Shown: positions 1-13,491 of the stretch, piece by piece | Numbering within the stretch: the first letter of the stretch is position 1 | Layout of the letters: every line of letters begins with the position of its first letter | Assembly (NCBI GenBank): GCA_037043015.1 | Contig: CM073330.1 | Span: forward strand, 7,706,012 to 7,770,011 | DNA: 64,000 bases | Reading direction: 5' to 3' | Origin: Bryum argenteum | Taxonomy: Eukaryota; Streptophyta; Bryopsida; Bryales; Bryaceae | Made by a program: the position numbers and the translations under genes | The notes under the pieces: generated by a model | What the model was told of the DNA's origin: nothing | Seen by the model: the letters and a program-made list of their open reading frames with translations, nothing else | The model's database searches: none

Positions 1-2180
1 ACTCTCTCTAATCTGGTCAAGAGGGTTGAGGTCTCTTAAATTCTAGTACACTATAACTCCAAGATATTCCATGCCTTCATTCACAATTTAGCATCCCCAT
101 TAACCAATAGAAGAGTTTCACATGGCAGAGACTTTATTGGCAAAGAAGATTTTTTATTATAAACGGCTTGTCAACAAATATGATTGGTGAGCGGCCTTTT
201 CCTCTGCCTAGTCTCTTAGGGGTTGCAATGGCGGGCCGAGTGGCGACACCTGAACAAAGGGTTGGGCATCCTCTTAGTAGAGGCATGCAATATTTCAAAC
301 TTCAAATATAGGTTACAATTTGGATTGACCAGTTTCAAGTACACGTACGGTTTCTACTTCAGAATTCAAATAAATTCAAGTTACATGCTTTCAATTGGTC
401 CAACTTCCCAAAATTGATTTTCTCGCCCACTCCCCCAATAAGCTTGGCGATTATGCAGTTTCAGGTCCTCGATCCTTATGAATGCATCAACTTTGTTCAA
501 AAGCTTTCAACGATATGTGTACGTTAGAAATCAAGATGATTGTCATTCCAGATTAGTACTGATGTATAAATCCCCAGTTCTCTTGTCAGTAGTACTATTA
601 TTATGAGTTGAAGCGGAGTTGGCGGTTTTTCATGTGTCCTTTCAGGGTTGAGCCATTATGACCACTGAAATGACGTTCTAGAATGGCACATGTGAACCAT
701 ACAATTCAGGCCCCACCTACTGTCAGTAATGTCATGTAAAATTCCAAAAGTTGGGTCTGCACCATTTTTGAGACCACTGAAATTACTAGAAATTGTGAAG
801 ATTCTTTTTGTAAATTTTAGAGGCTGTCCTTGTAAAATTGGTATACTTTTTTTACTTTAGTCACTTTAAAACTTGAGTAATCATTTGTTTATGAACATAT
901 TTCAAAAAGGAAATCTCAATGAAAGACTATAATTATTTGAATTGCTTGTTCTGGACTTGGAAACCTAAAATTTCTAGATGAAAGTTTTGAAATTGAAAAA
1001 TGGCTTTGCAAATCTTACCACATACACTTCGTAGTGTAGGGAGCACGAGTATAAATATTAGGTGAAAAGTATTACTTTTGACCCTATATCTAGGCTGCTC
1101 AAAATAGCAAAAAACCATTTTGGTGACTGTGTATCTTTAGGGGTTGAATTAGACCTGCCAGAGCTAACCACAAATTATGGTAAATGGCTCAAAAGTCAAA
1201 ACCCACGCACCACCTCAAACTACTCATTAAACCTATTCAAGCAGGAGGTACATTATAGCTTTCAACTTCAAATTTTGATGTATGCAGGGTGTACATCACA
1301 GGTTGAGCGGTTTTGGGTACACCTATGTGTTCCACTTCTATAAAATTCATAACTAGATCATTTTCAGTCCAAAAGTAATGATTTTAATTGGTTCAATCTT
1401 CTATATACTTTGCACATTTCTTAAAATTAACTCACTTGGTCACTCGCCAATCAACCAGGCAATCTGAAAATCGAACGATTTTTTAGCCACGTTTTCAAGT
1501 CAGTGCGTTCTTACCTTCGTCATGTTCCGTCAGCTTGATGTCAGGATGTGCATCCTGGTTTCTTGAGTAGTTTCGAGTCAATCTGGCTAACCTGGTTTTT
1601 TAGCAGTTTCGACTCAATTAAAACGTTTTCTGGTTGACTGGCTTCAATTCCGGAATCAAAGTGCTCCCTCGGGTTCCTCCAGAATCCGATATGGTCATGC
1701 ACAGGAGCACCATAACGTGCTTCACTTCACGTGAATTGGAACTTGTGCTCGAAAGTGATACCAATACCGGTTGAGATTTTGGTAAGGAGGATATTGGCTG
1801 GTTCCTGTAGATTTCTCCCCGAACACTGCTGATATCAGTGTATTTTTCGATATTTAACTTGTCCCTGGATAAACTCCAGAAGTTTGCCTGCCCAATTCCA
1901 GGAATTGACATTGTCAGTTGCTCAGGCTGCACGAAAGTACCATATCAATGGCTGCTAGCTCATCAATGTCGCACGGAAATGAGAAGGACCAGCGCTTCCA
2001 CCATCACGGCGAGGAGAAAAGGATACTTACAGCATAAGGAACGTCAGTGGTAGTCATTTCAAACTAGTAGAAGTTCATTTGATCTCTCGCAGAATTGGCC
2101 ATGGCCCTGTTTAGCAATCTGAAATGAGCTCAGACTTAGTCACTTGAATTTGCATCTCTTTTGCTTTTGCAGCATCGAAG
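1..2180. other. Spacer upstream of UGT gene 1, no gene recognised
   Basis: Open frames here are at most about 100 codons and none shows a recognisable domain. The sequence is AT-rich. Parts around 220-420 and 1180-1400 look like diverged copies of one another (shared words such as TTTCAACTTCAAAT and a GGTTGAGCGG-like core), so old dispersed repeat material is likely. The last 300 bases before 2181 should hold the promoter and 5' leader of the first UGT gene, but I see no clear TATA box that decides it. Confidence 0.5.
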
Positions 2181-3975
2181 ATGGCAATCGAAATCGCAAC
2201 GAGGAGGTTGCACGCAGTTATCATTCCGTATCCGGCGCAAGGCCATCTCACTCCGGCCTTGCAACTGGCGAGGAAGCTGGTTGCCGTTCATGGCTTTCGC
2301 ATCACTTTCGTGAACACCATCGACGTCCATAACAAATTGATGAAGCTCCGTGACTCTACAGCTGCTGATCCTGAGTAAGCTCAATCATCACTGCCTTAAG
2401 CTCAATCTCTTCTAGCTGGACCAGGCTGATCAGTGATGCCATCGAGCATTACTTGGATGGGAATTAATCAAAGTACACCAAATCTGTCCTTGAGCAATCA
2501 CCTAACCTCCTTCCTCTAATTTAGCTACGGTCGGGGCGAGTCGAAACAATGAAAGACTTCTGTATCAAGTATAATTCCGTGGTGTTTGACGGACGGTGTT
2601 CATGTGCAGCAAAGATATTGAGTTCGTGACGGTGTCCGATGGGCTTCCGGATGATCATCCCCGTCTCGGTGACCTAAGCGCAATGTTCAACGCCACACTA
2701 GAAATGGGTCCTGCCTTAGATGAGCTCTTCGCCAACCTCCTGATGAAATCTGCAATCACCTGCGTGATCCGCGATTCACTCTTCTGCGCGGTCCATCCAC
2801 CAGCTAAAAGACTCAACGTCCCCATTGCGGTATTTGTGACAGCATCTGCCGTTGCTGAGCATTGCAAGTTCCATCTGAGCACATTCATTTCAGCAGGATT
2901 TCTCCCACTCCCACCTCCACCAGATGTGGATGTATCCGCTCTCAAAACGTCGGGAACGCTTGCTCTGCCGCAGAGTGACGTCGAAGCGGCAGCTCGCACT
3001 GCGTTACTCACTTGCCTTCCCGGTGGCTCGCCCACCATGCGAGTTGATGATATCCCCACTTTCTTTCTTACTCACGACCTCGAGAATTTCTTTATTCGCC
3101 ATTATCTGTACACTCATAATCCGCCGCTTCCAGAGTCCGACTGCATCCTGTTGAACACATTCTCCGACTTGGAGGGCGACGTTTTGAACGCCATGACGGG
3201 AACTATGAACGAGAATATTTTGGCCGTGGGGCCACTAGTGTTGCAGTCCGTGAATGGGGTTGAAGAGGTGAAAGTGGCGGAAGTTGGAAGTGGTCTATGG
3301 AAAGAGGACTCGGTGTCGCTCACCTGGCTGGACGATCAGAAACCACGCTCAGTACTGTTCCTTTCCTTCGGCAGTCTGATCTCGGTATCCAAGGAGCAGT
3401 TGCGCGAGTACGCTTTAGGTCTAGAAGCTAGCAATGTGCCGTTTCTGTGGGCAATTCGGCCGGAGCTCACCGCGGACGCCACTGAAGAGTTCCAGACCAT
3501 GTTCACGGCGTTTGTGGAACGGACGCGGGATAGGGCGCTTCTAGTTCCGTGGGTGCCGCAGACTGCAGTGCTGTCCCATCCTGCAGTAGGAGCATTTTTG
3601 ACTCATTGTGGATGGAACTCCGTGCTCGAGAGCATCTGCTGTGGAGTGCCGATGCTGGGATGGCCTCGATTCTCGGATCAGAAAACTAATATCCACTACA
3701 TTACAAGTGTATGGAAGATTGGGCTTGAGCTTGAGCAGGGCCTTGTTGCAGAGATACATGGAATACCGATTGTTCGGAAGGAGGAAGTTACTTCGAAAGT
3801 GAGGAAGATCATGGGCACGGATGGAGATGTTGCAAATATGCGGAGCCGTTGTGCGAGCTTGCAGATGGCCGCAAAGAGGGCTGTTGGCCATGGCGGTTCG
3901 TCGCAAGTGGCGTTGGCCAAGTTCGTGGAACTGATCATCAGTCGCAGCAAAGATAGATCTCAAACTCGTTTGTAG
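2181..3975 (+). CDS. UDP-glycosyltransferase, family 1 (cluster gene 1)
   Basis: Predicted cytosolic family-1 glycosyltransferase (GT-B fold) that transfers a sugar from a UDP-sugar to a small acceptor; the acceptor cannot be read from sequence. Two exons, 2181-2374 and 2610-3975, phase-2 GT/AG intron of 235 bp, joined product 519 aa. The N-terminal acceptor domain starts with LHAVIIPYPAQGH, where His22 is the catalytic base. The aspartate of CVIRD in early exon 2 is the expected partner of that His. The PSPG box (WVPQ to FSDQ, 44 residues) has W22, D43 and Q44, the pattern usually linked to UDP-glucose. The ATG at 2181 aligns with the N-termini of its neighbours. It shares the VIRD motif with cluster genes 2-4. 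Nothing is broken. Family certain, substrate unknown. Confidence 0.95.
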
Positions 3976-5158
3976 TTATAATGTAAGTGAACCAACCTAC
4001 TCTTTAGAAGATGTAAGTGTATAAACAAACTCATTTCTAAGGCAACTTGATCTGTAACAACACAAATTTGAACATGGCAATTGTACAATGAATCACAGGT
4101 GGTATGATGTTCAAGATTCATCCTGTATCCTAATATGAATGAATGATTGGATCCTGTTCATCACTCCCACTCGTGAAGTATGATACATGAACTTAGTACA
4201 AATTTATAACTCCCACTTGTGAAACATGGAGGAGCATGTTAAAATGAATTGCAGTCGAGTCTACGAAAACTGAAGCTAAATAAAAAGAAACGAGATAGCA
4301 AGAAGGAATATGAGCACTTGATCGGTTTCCACGATGTTGAGCTGTGAAGATCGGAGCTTTTGGAATCATCATTTTGGACCCTTGTAAAGTATGAACTTCT
4401 GAAGTTCCACTTGTAGATGATGGTCAACAATTCAACTACATAGCTATTTTGTAACTGTTGCAAAGTTTATCCTAGTTCAAGGCCATTTTTGGAACTGGCT
4501 TGGGCCATTATCAAGTAGGGTATTAAATTCTTATTTGGACTTAGGAGACTGAGCTTGGATTCATGAGCATTGGATTCATTTGTGAGACTGAGAAGATATT
4601 TGAGATAGTAACATGTGATCTAGCAGTGTGAACATGAACGGCTGACGAGGATGATGACGACTGCCGCCATGGCATTTTAACAAGCAATGTATTAATCAAT
4701 TGAGCTATGGCTAGTTCTGGATGGCCCACTCTAAATTGTTTTCTTCCTCACGTGCACGAGAGTCATCGAATTGCGGATTCTGAGGCATGGGTTATTTTGC
4801 GACCCATTCCTGACATTCAATCCCCAGTCAATACACAATCATCCAGTCAATATACATATGTATGATAGTGTTGTTTCCCGTTTTTGTTTATGTTGGATCT
4901 GTTCCCTGCAGACAGAGATTCTGGGATGACTTCCTCAACGTTGACGCAGTGCTTCGCAAGTAAATTAAAGAAGTTATAGTTTCCAAAGTGAAAAGATCAC
5001 CATAGTGCAGGCCTCTTCATTTGTTATGGAATCGAGGATAATGGAAATTATTAACTATAATTGAAGTCGTGAACCCTCTTTGCAAACACATTTCGGGTAT
5101 ACTCCAAAGAAAGTCAACAGACTACCTCTCATTCTTTGACACAATTTGTAAAACAGTA

Positions 5159-5260
5159 CTCCCTCTGTCCCATTATGATTTTCCAGTAGGTTCTCTCAAA
5201 TCTACCTTTGGAGGTAGATTTGAGAGAACCTACTGGAAAATCATAATGGGACAGAGGGAG
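5159..5260. mobile_element. Stowaway-type MITE, perfect 49-bp hairpin
   Basis: Two 49-bp arms (5159-5207 and 5212-5260) are exact reverse complements around a 4-base loop TTGG. The ends read CTCCCTCTGTCCC and its complement, like Stowaway MITEs, which are mobilised by Tc1/mariner transposases, and the element is flanked by TA on both sides (5157-5158, 5261-5262), the expected target duplication. Perfect arms suggest recent insertion or gene-conversion between arms. It codes for nothing; a transcript would fold into a long hairpin suitable for small-RNA processing. Confidence 0.92.
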
Positions 5261-7986
5261 TACTTAACACTATAGAGGTGTCGTCATTTTTTATTACTCA
5301 AAACCGTACACTGTATTAGTCATCTGAAGGAAACGTCAAGAACGAAAAATCCTTGCTTGGCACGAGATTCTTCGTAGCTGAGTTTGAGTGTACGCTATCA
5401 GTATTTACACAATTCAAAATCAATAAAAATGTTCTGGGATGTGGAGTTTCAACAGAACGTGAAGTTGCCGAACTGAATAGTCGGTCGGTGTTTCCAACAA
5501 GAGCCTTCTTACAAAATCCACTATGATACCCATTACACTAAATTTAAGGTTTTATGATTATGGGCATGGTCATATTGATCGGAGGGACGAAGTAGTAGTA
5601 AATGACTAAAAATATGACTATCTGTAATCATCTTACAATCATGTTATGATTAGTTTGACCTCGGTCACATATCATGTCATGTCATGAACATTTGTGATGA
5701 CATGAGACTCCGTATCGTCAAAATATGGTTATAAGATGATTATCAATAACCATATTTTCAGTCATTCACTCTCAATTGCTCTGTACAAGATGACTACGCC
5801 TTTAGTCATAGAACCTTGGATCTATTGTACTATTCTAGATCACATGTTACTATCTTTAGGTTCATGTCAGATAGTACTGTTCTCTCATAGGTCCAAACTT
5901 GGTGATATTTTATACAAGTGACTCAACTAGCTACAGTACAAATGAAAGCGTATGTATGAATATTGATTCTCAACACCTCTCAAGGCTATTGAGTACTAGC
6001 GAGAGAACAAGTAGATAGCAGCATATTCTACATCCCGAGCGGTCTTTAGTCGAGCCCGTCCTGTGCTCGCATTCACTAGAATTTTTTGAAGCTCTTGCCT
6101 TAACATAAAATGAGCAACAAGTGGAGCTTGCAAAGCAAAATAATACATTTTCAGAAACTACAAGTAGGACACAATCATGCTCTATTAATATGGCAGATGT
6201 CTTGCTCATATTGAATCGAAGGACAAGTCTGTCAGGACCCTCTGAGAAAGGGATCTTCCCTCTGGAGACCCCAGTGAGCAGGCACTTGATCGTTGCTTAC
6301 TTTTCTCAAGTACCCCGAAATGATTCCGCATGCTCTACATGGCAGAATTCTTTTAACACAGTCCAACGAATAGGAGATCTTGAGGGTCCCCAATCGGACA
6401 TGATTGATTAGAAATCACCCGAACTTTCACGAAATGTGTCCCGGAGCTTATGCACCGGTACGGCATCAAATGAACTTCAAGATGCAACCTAAAATGTCCA
6501 CTACGGTTCATTTGATTCCATACCCCTGCAACGGTGATCATGACCGTCCTCCTCAATTCTACATAAAGTGTAACAACATCATGATTGGGCCTCTGAGAAA
6601 GATGTCATGCATGTGAGAAAGAATGAAAGATGTGAATGCACATAATCATTTTGAAAATGAAGTACTTTCGTGGGTATACGTCACCTCATGCGTGCATAGC
6701 ACCAAATAGAATGTACCAAATCAAAATAAATAATATATATATTGTAGTTTTCCAAACACTCAAGCTATTATTTGATTGAGAAAAATATAATCATTGACCG
6801 CTTGAGGGTCAAAGCACACTAGGGTGGATCAAATGGTACGTCACAAAGAACTTACCATTGACCGCTTGTACAAATTAAGAATTTTTTCAATAGTCCGTTT
6901 AGGAGGGCTCTGTATAGTAAAGTACTAATTTTATTGAAGCTTATCTTGAAGTGTATCCTCCCTTGAAGTGTATCTTTTATTAGAAAGTAGGACTACAAAA
7001 ACAAATGATTCCAAGGAGTCAGTTAGGGATCTGCATGTCGAGGCGATAAAATCACTGATGTTTTTCAATTTTTTGACTTCATATTGTTGTCAGATTCTAC
7101 ATAAATGACATTAACAACCACATAGTATGGTGACACTTTTGAAATCTGAATCACCCACTGTTGTGCAAAAGCATGGTACGGTGGAACAATTAGTGCGTCA
7201 CTGTATATGTATAAAATTTTATCTTATTGTTTTGTTTAATTTGTACAAGCGGTTATCATTTTGAGAAGCCTTTGCGGATAGCTTTGAATGCTAAAGTAAT
7301 AATTTTTTGGTGGAAGACAATGCTTAGAATTGTAAATTTTACAAGTCCCCTGTAGTTTCCTTCCACAAATATAGGGAAGTTGATAAAAGACCATGATTCT
7401 AATTTTTTTGGGGGTCAGTCACTAGTGTCCAAAACCTCATTAAAGTACAAATGAGTACACTGAATATGTAGATTAGTGTTAGATTTTTATAAGATTTGAA
7501 AATGTTGTAAGTTTTTACTTTTGTTTAAAAAAATTATTAAGAGTATTGATTCCAATACTGTGAAAGGATCCCCATCTTGACGGATGTAGAGGGTAAAATT
7601 ATTGACCAAGAGTAATAACTTATAACATGTTTATATAAATTAGTGTATCTAACACTAATCTACCTATTTAGTGTAGTTGAATAAGGGAGGATAGTACAAA
7701 ATCAATTGTTGAGAGTGTAAGAACATGCTCAAAGTATTCCTATGTCTTCATGCAATATTGAAAAAGATTCACCACAATCATCATGATTTTTGTTGTTAAA
7801 GTGCTCAAAATCACTTAGGCCATAAGTTGGTTAAAGAAATATTTTTTTTCAACTTCATTGAGTAATTTTAACACGTGAAAGCATAATCTAAGGTTGCCAA
7901 ATGCTAATTTTGTGAAATTTATGCTATTTCTCAGTCAAAAGCATTTATTTAGAGCAAAACCAATTATAATTTTTGGTACTTTAAGG

Positions 7987-8050
7987 TACTTACGAATGGA
8001 CACTTCATTCATGCTGGCCCCTTAGGAAGGGACCGGAGTTTGTATCCATC
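7987..8050 (+). repeat. 3'-end fragment of a dispersed SINE
   Basis: The stretch ACGAATGGACACTTCATTC followed by a GGCCCC...GGGACCGGAGTTT core matches the 3' end of the SINE copy at 22239-22293 and, reversed, the one at 42553-42604. Only the tail end is visible here; the copy is 5'-truncated or its front has decayed. Confidence 0.65.
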
Positions 8051-9032
8051 TACTTTGAGGTATTTTGGGTGGTCTGAAAGTGCACCCACCTCAGCTGCTC
8101 AGCATGCTTTCACCTTGCTATGGGATGCTTTGCGACTTCTTTGGAAAACTCCTAGAAGCACCAACACAAGAAAGGTTAAACAACATCTATTTACTTCAAT
8201 ATTCAGATTTGTGCTCACCAACAACATTTGATAAGGAGTCATATATAGTTAATTTATAAGTTTGATTGATAAGTATTGAAGTATATATATAAATCTTCAC
8301 TCTTAAGCTCCTTTTCTTAACAACAGAATGAAATATCCCTTAAAAGAGTGGTCTAGTATAGTAAGGGATTCTTTATGAAGTAATTGCATAGAATTCTTTA
8401 TAAATCTTGATTTTAAGAAATCCAACCATAGTGTCTTGTTTCAAATCATCCAATTGGTTCACACACCAAGTGACCAAGGTTATATCATATTTGACCACAT
8501 GGGCCTTGAGGCATGCAATCAATATTTTGTACAAACAGCGTTCCAAGTTTCAGGCATTCGGAGCGACCCGATTGGAGCTTTCTCTTGACTTTCGGGGTTA
8601 AGACTCAAACAAAATACTGAAAAAATGTTCTACAGTAAGTTGTTCAAAGAGCATCTTCAAATCTCTCCTACAGGGAGCCGAGTCACATCTTTGATTCCCC
8701 TCTCTGTGACGAAGCTCGTGGAGAACAACTTTCTGAATGTGACTGTCAGAGAGCTGCTGGTGGAGATGCTCTGAGGCAAATTGCCATGGAAGGGTTTTCG
8801 ACGGACCTGCCCAGTTCCATTTATCGGATTTGAAGCTCTGTCACTCCAACATACGATTCAATACACTTCAGGAATAATGTAGTAGTGGTCAGACGTTGCA
8901 CAATTGTGACTGTCCGTACTTAGATGCTTCCAGGAAGATGGTATCACGTTCACGGAAGTTTTCGATTCTCTGTTCAAAGTCTGCATAGTTGCCGTTGAAT
9001 CTTCGTGTATTCTCTCAGTTGCAGCAGCGAAG

Positions 9033-11037
9033 ATGGCAAATGGATTAGCGACGAGACCACACGCTGTACTCGTCCCTTATCCATGTCAAGGTCATATGAC
9101 TCCGTTCTTGCTACTGGCGAAGAAGCTGATTGCAGATCACGGCTTTCGTATCACTTTCGTCAACACCACCCACATCCATGACAAGTTCATGAAGATTCAC
9201 GGACCCACTGCTGTAAACCCCGAGTTGTAAGCTCCCTGCCTTGAATTGAGTAAACTTGTCGAGTTATCATTTCCCCTTGATGCAATAGGAGAGAGTTGAA
9301 GCTTGAACAATGATTGTGTCATCGAGGTGTACATTAGTGGACCTAATATCACGATCATAACTGATAATCTGAAGAAATCGTGCTCGGATATTCACTCCTT
9401 CCTTGAATTGAGCCATAGCAGGTTGTAGTGCTCAAATAGAATATTTGTAAGCATGATTCAGGAGGAGATCGTGACATTTAAGTGATCAGAGCCATAAAAC
9501 CCAAAGTCCAATGGAAGTAGACTGAAGGAGCATGCGTTTCTGCACGTCTAACAAAAATTTGGTGCAGAAAATTGACTTCGACAATTTGCACAATTGCACT
9601 TATTAGAACAGGATGGTCGGTTTTTTGTTGTTTATTTCTGCTTGTAATGTGAATTTCACAGTTTCTTGGTGTGCCTGCTCAAGCTGACCGACCCTTTTCG
9701 TGCACAGCAACCATATTGAGTTCGCGACGGTGTCAGATGGGTTTCCGGAAGACCATCCCCGCCTTCTTGACCTTACGACATTTTTCAACGCCACAACGAA
9801 TCTCATGAGTCCTGCCTTTGATGAGCTTTTCGGTAACCTCTTGAAGAAATCAGCGATCACATGCGTAATCCGGGACACATTCTTCACGTCGGTGCATCAA
9901 CCAGTGAAAAAACTCGGCATCCCCATGGCAATTTTTATGACAGCATCCGCCACTGCCGAGCACTGCAAGTCCAACCTGGGCACATTCATTTCAGCAGGGA
10001 TCCTTCCACTTCCAGCACCTCCATCAGGTATTATTATCATGGACACATCGAAGCTGACGGTGGGGCTGCCGCAGAGTGACACCGATGCGGCAGCTCGCAA
10101 CGCGCTGGTCACTTGCCTTCCCGGTAGCGCGCCCACCATGCGAGTGAAAGACCTCCCCACGATCTTGTTGACTGACGACCTGAACAATTTCTTCATTCGC
10201 TTCTTTCTGGATGATCTGAACCCGCAACTTCCTGAAGTCGATTGTCTCCTGTTGAATACGTTTTCCGAATTGGAGGGCGACGCCGTGAGCGCCATGAAGG
10301 GGCTCTGCAACGAGAATGTCTTTGCAATCGGTCCGGTGGTGCTCCAGTCCGACGGGTCGATGGCGGAACTCAAAAGTGGTCTGATGGAGGAGGATCCCGC
10401 CGCGCTCTCGTGGCTCGATGACCAGAAACCGGGGTCGGTGCTCTACATCTCCTTCGGGACCGTTGCGACGGTATCCATGAAGCAGCTGCTCGAGTACGCC
10501 GCTGGTTTGGAAGCAAGCAACGTGCCGTTTCTGTGGGTGCTTCGGTCGGGTGTCATCGAGGACCAGACCGTGAACAGTGAGTTCGAGGAGTTTGTGGAGC
10601 GGACGCGGGACCGGGCGCTTCTGGTTTCGTGGGCGCCGCAGGCTGCAGTGCTGAACCATCCAGCAGTGGGAGCGTTTCTGACCCACTGCGGCTGGAACTC
10701 CACCCTCGAAAGCATCGCCTTTGGAGTGCCAATGTTGACGTGGCCTTATTTCTCGGATCAGGTTACGAATTGCCACTACATTACGACCGTGTGGCAAATT
10801 GGGCTTGAACTTGAGCAGAGCCCTGTTCCGGAAGAAGGTACTTCGATCATCTGGAAGAAGGAAGTGTATGAGAAGGTGACCAGAATTATGAGCGACAGTG
10901 CAGATATCGCTGAAATGCGTAAGCGCTCTGGGAACTTGCAGATGGCCGCAAGGAAGGCCGTCAGCCATGGCGGTGCGTCGCAAAGAGCGTTGGCCAAGTT
11001 TGTGGAGCTGATGATCTCTAAGTCGCATCAGAAGTGA
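9033..11037 (+). CDS. UDP-glycosyltransferase, family 1 (cluster gene 2)
   Basis: Predicted UDP-sugar-dependent glycosyltransferase for an unknown small acceptor. Exons 9033-9226 and 9708-11037 with a phase-2 intron of 481 bp, the longest of the seven; joined length 507 aa, the shortest. His21 lies in VPYPCQGH (Cys where most relatives have Ala or Thr) and the catalytic Asp in CVIRD. The PSPG box runs from WAPQ to FSDQ with W22 and the terminal DQ intact. A hydrophobic-rich segment containing SGIIIMD replaces the proline- and serine-rich linker of the other members. The 3' end faces the 3' end of UGT gene 3 across 570 bp (convergent). Confidence 0.95.
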
Positions 11038-11605
11038 TACTGTGTATCTTCATGTACCATAGGGCAAAGTGGATTTGGAAAGTTTGACTACAGGTATGAT
11101 AGATGTTTGGTGCATAATTATGTTGTAATTGAATTCAGGTCTTACTATGATTTAAACGTTCCTTCTACAAAGTTGTGATGTGACTCTTTTAATCCTGTAA
11201 CAAGCATATGATAGAACACCATATTTTATAAATGAGAAATCTTCACTGTCTGTGTGTACATCATACATGTGGACTTGGAGCTATATGATTTGAACCCCTT
11301 TCACTCCTTGGCATCAAATGTTTTTCCAGTTTACAAACTATGGTGTCATAAGTTCGTACAGTAACGAGTCTCATATGCTACCACTTACACCTATGATGAA
11401 AGTTTTTTGATCATGTAAATAAGGTCAAAGTTTAAGAAGAAATAGGCACCCGATAACGCACCATATAATTCAAAAGATCCCTTACAACTGGGAATCATTC
11501 TAAATTCAGTCACGGGAAGAATGTCTTCAGACAAGTGAAGAATATTCTGAGAGCAGAGTAGGACAAATTATAATATACTTAACATGCGGCTGGCCACTCA
11601 TCATT
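11038..11605. other. Convergent spacer between UGT genes 2 and 3
   Basis: Only 568 bp separate the two stop codons, so this stretch must hold both 3' UTRs and polyadenylation regions. It is AT-rich with no open frame of interest. Overlapping 3' transcripts are possible. Confidence 0.6.
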
Positions 11606-13491
11606 TCAGATAGATATATAAGACTCAGACTTCGCATGACCGGTCACCAATTCCACAAACTTCGCCAGAGCCTCTTGCGACGAACCGCCTTTGCTAACGG
11701 CCTTCCTAGCCGCCACCTTCAAGGTCCCACAACGCCTTCGAATCTGGGCAACACCTTCATGGTCCTCAACACCCATGATCCTCTTCACCTTCTCCGCCAC
11801 TTCCACCTTCGTAACCATCGGTATCCCGTCTTTCGCAGCGCCATTCTGCGCAAGCTCAAGCCCAATCTTCCAGACGCTCGTAATGTAGTGGGAGTTGGTC
11901 ATCTGATCCGAGAACCTGGGCCACGCCAGCAGCGGCACTCCAGCAGAGACGCTCTCGAGGATGGAGTTCCATCCGCAGTGGGTCAGAAACGCTCCCACTG
12001 CTGGATGCGACAGTACTGCAGTCTGCGCCACCCACGGAACCAGAAGCGCTCGGTCCCGCGTCCGTTCCACAAACCCCGCGAACGTGGTCTCGAACTCATT
12101 GTTCACAGACATGTCCGCGATGAGATCAGGACGAATCACCCACAAGAACGCCACATCGCTTGCTTCCAAACCAGCGGCGTACTCAAGCAGCTGCTCCATT
12201 GACACCGTCGTTATGCTTCCGAACGAGACGAACAGCACTGAGCTTGGTTTCTGCTTGTCGAGCCACGAAACTGTGACGGGATCCTCTTCCCACAATCCGC
12301 TTCCAACTCCCGCCAGAGCCACTTCATCTACCCCATTCTTGGTTGTAAAGGACTGTAACACCAGCGGCCCCACGGCAAGAATATTGTCGTTCATAGACCC
12401 CTTCATAGCGTTGAGGACGTCGCCCTCTAATTCGCAGAATGTGTTAACCAGGATGCAGTCGGAGTCAGGAAGTGGCGGATTCTGAGTGAGGAGATAAAGG
12501 CGAATGAAGAAATTCTCGAGGTCGTGAGCGAGCATAAAATTGGGGATTTCCTCAACTCGCATGGTGGGCGAGACACCGGGCACGCAGGTGATCAGAGCGT
12601 TGCGAACTGCCGCTTCGGCATCGCTCTGAGGCGGTCCAAGTAAACCTGACGATGCGTTCAAGGAAGGAGCAGATGCGTCTGGTGGAGATGGAAGCGGGAG
12701 AATCCCTGCTGAGATGAATGCGTCCAGGTTGTATCTCAAATGCTCGGAAATGGCAGATGCCGTCAGGAATACTGCAATAGGAATGTCGAGTTTTTTCACT
12801 ACCGAGTGGACCGCGGTGAACATTACATCTCGGATGACACAGGTGATGGGAGATTTCTTCAGGAGGTTGGCGAAGAGCTCTTCGAAGGCAGGACCCAAAC
12901 TTTCTGTGGCTACGCTAAAACCGGTAAGGTCACGAAGACGAGGATAGTCATCTGGAAGCCCATCTGACACCGTGACGAACTCAATTCCGTTGCTGTACAG
13001 TTCATCAAAAACGCCCACGAGCTTTAGCATGAAAACCAGGAGAATGAATACAATACAGATCACAGCATCAGCAACGGACGAATATCAACGCCTTGGACAT
13101 TCTACTAAGCACACTATCAACTCAACAAATTAGCTAAATCGGGAAACCACCAGATCAATCGCAATGGTTCGGTCCTTATAATCATCCGCATCACTATGTA
13201 GCATCAGAACTAGGGTGGCTTAAAACTCATGTAGTTTAGATTCCTAAGCAGAATTTAAAATGCTCTATTAAGGCATGAAAGGCGTAGAGCGTACTGGACA
13301 TGGCTCGCAGCTGCGGGTCCATTAATCTTCATGAATCTGTCGTGGATGTGGGTGGTATTGACGAAGGTGATGCGAAAGCCATGAAGAGCAACCAGCCTCT
13401 TCGCCAGCTGCAAGCATGGAGTGACATGGCCTTGAGTCGGGTAAGGAATGATGACTGCGTGCAAATCCCGTTTCGCAATCCCAATCGCCAT
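11606..13491 (-). CDS. UDP-glycosyltransferase, family 1 (cluster gene 3)
   Basis: Glycosyltransferase of the VIRD subfamily on the minus strand. Exon 1 is 13491-13295 and exon 2 is 12992-11606, with a phase-2 intron of 302 bp whose donor reads GTACGC, weaker than the GTAAGC of the other six. Product 527 aa. I chose the ATG at 13491 (MAIGIAKRDLHAV) over one 144 bp upstream because it aligns with gene 1 and the extra N-terminus has no relative. His22 is in PYPTQGH and the Asp in CVIRD. In the PSPG box the third residue is Ala (WVAQ) instead of the near-universal Pro; the rest, including HCGWNS and the final DQ, is intact. Closest in the window to gene 4, with which it forms a direct-repeat pair. 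Confidence 0.93.

Larger units (their letters stand above)
3976..9032. other. 5-kb spacer between UGT genes 1 and 2
   Basis: No gene recognised. The stretch is AT-rich and holds a perfect hairpin MITE (5159-5260) and a SINE 3'-end fragment (7987-8050), both listed separately. A second hairpin near 5720-5758 (AAAATATGGTTAT and its reverse complement) and a GGAGGGACGAAG end-like motif near 5578 suggest a further decayed MITE. Frames of about 60-95 codons near 6100-6600 show no domain; one contains IPYPCNG, faintly like a UGT N-terminus, but too little to call a remnant. The last few hundred bases should contain the promoter of UGT gene 2. Confidence 0.5.

Noticed and set aside
6479..6560. A small frame with VHLIPYPCNG that resembles the N-terminus of a UGT
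   Set aside because: Only about ten residues match, with an indel right after, and no second exon remains is visible nearby. Not enough to call a pseudogene.
10024..11028. A 334-codon frame on the minus strand opposite UGT gene 2, and similar long antisense frames opposite the other UGT genes
   Set aside because: They recur at the same place opposite every UGT second exon and code for Arg/His-rich sequence without a domain; they are mirror effects of GC-rich coding sequence.
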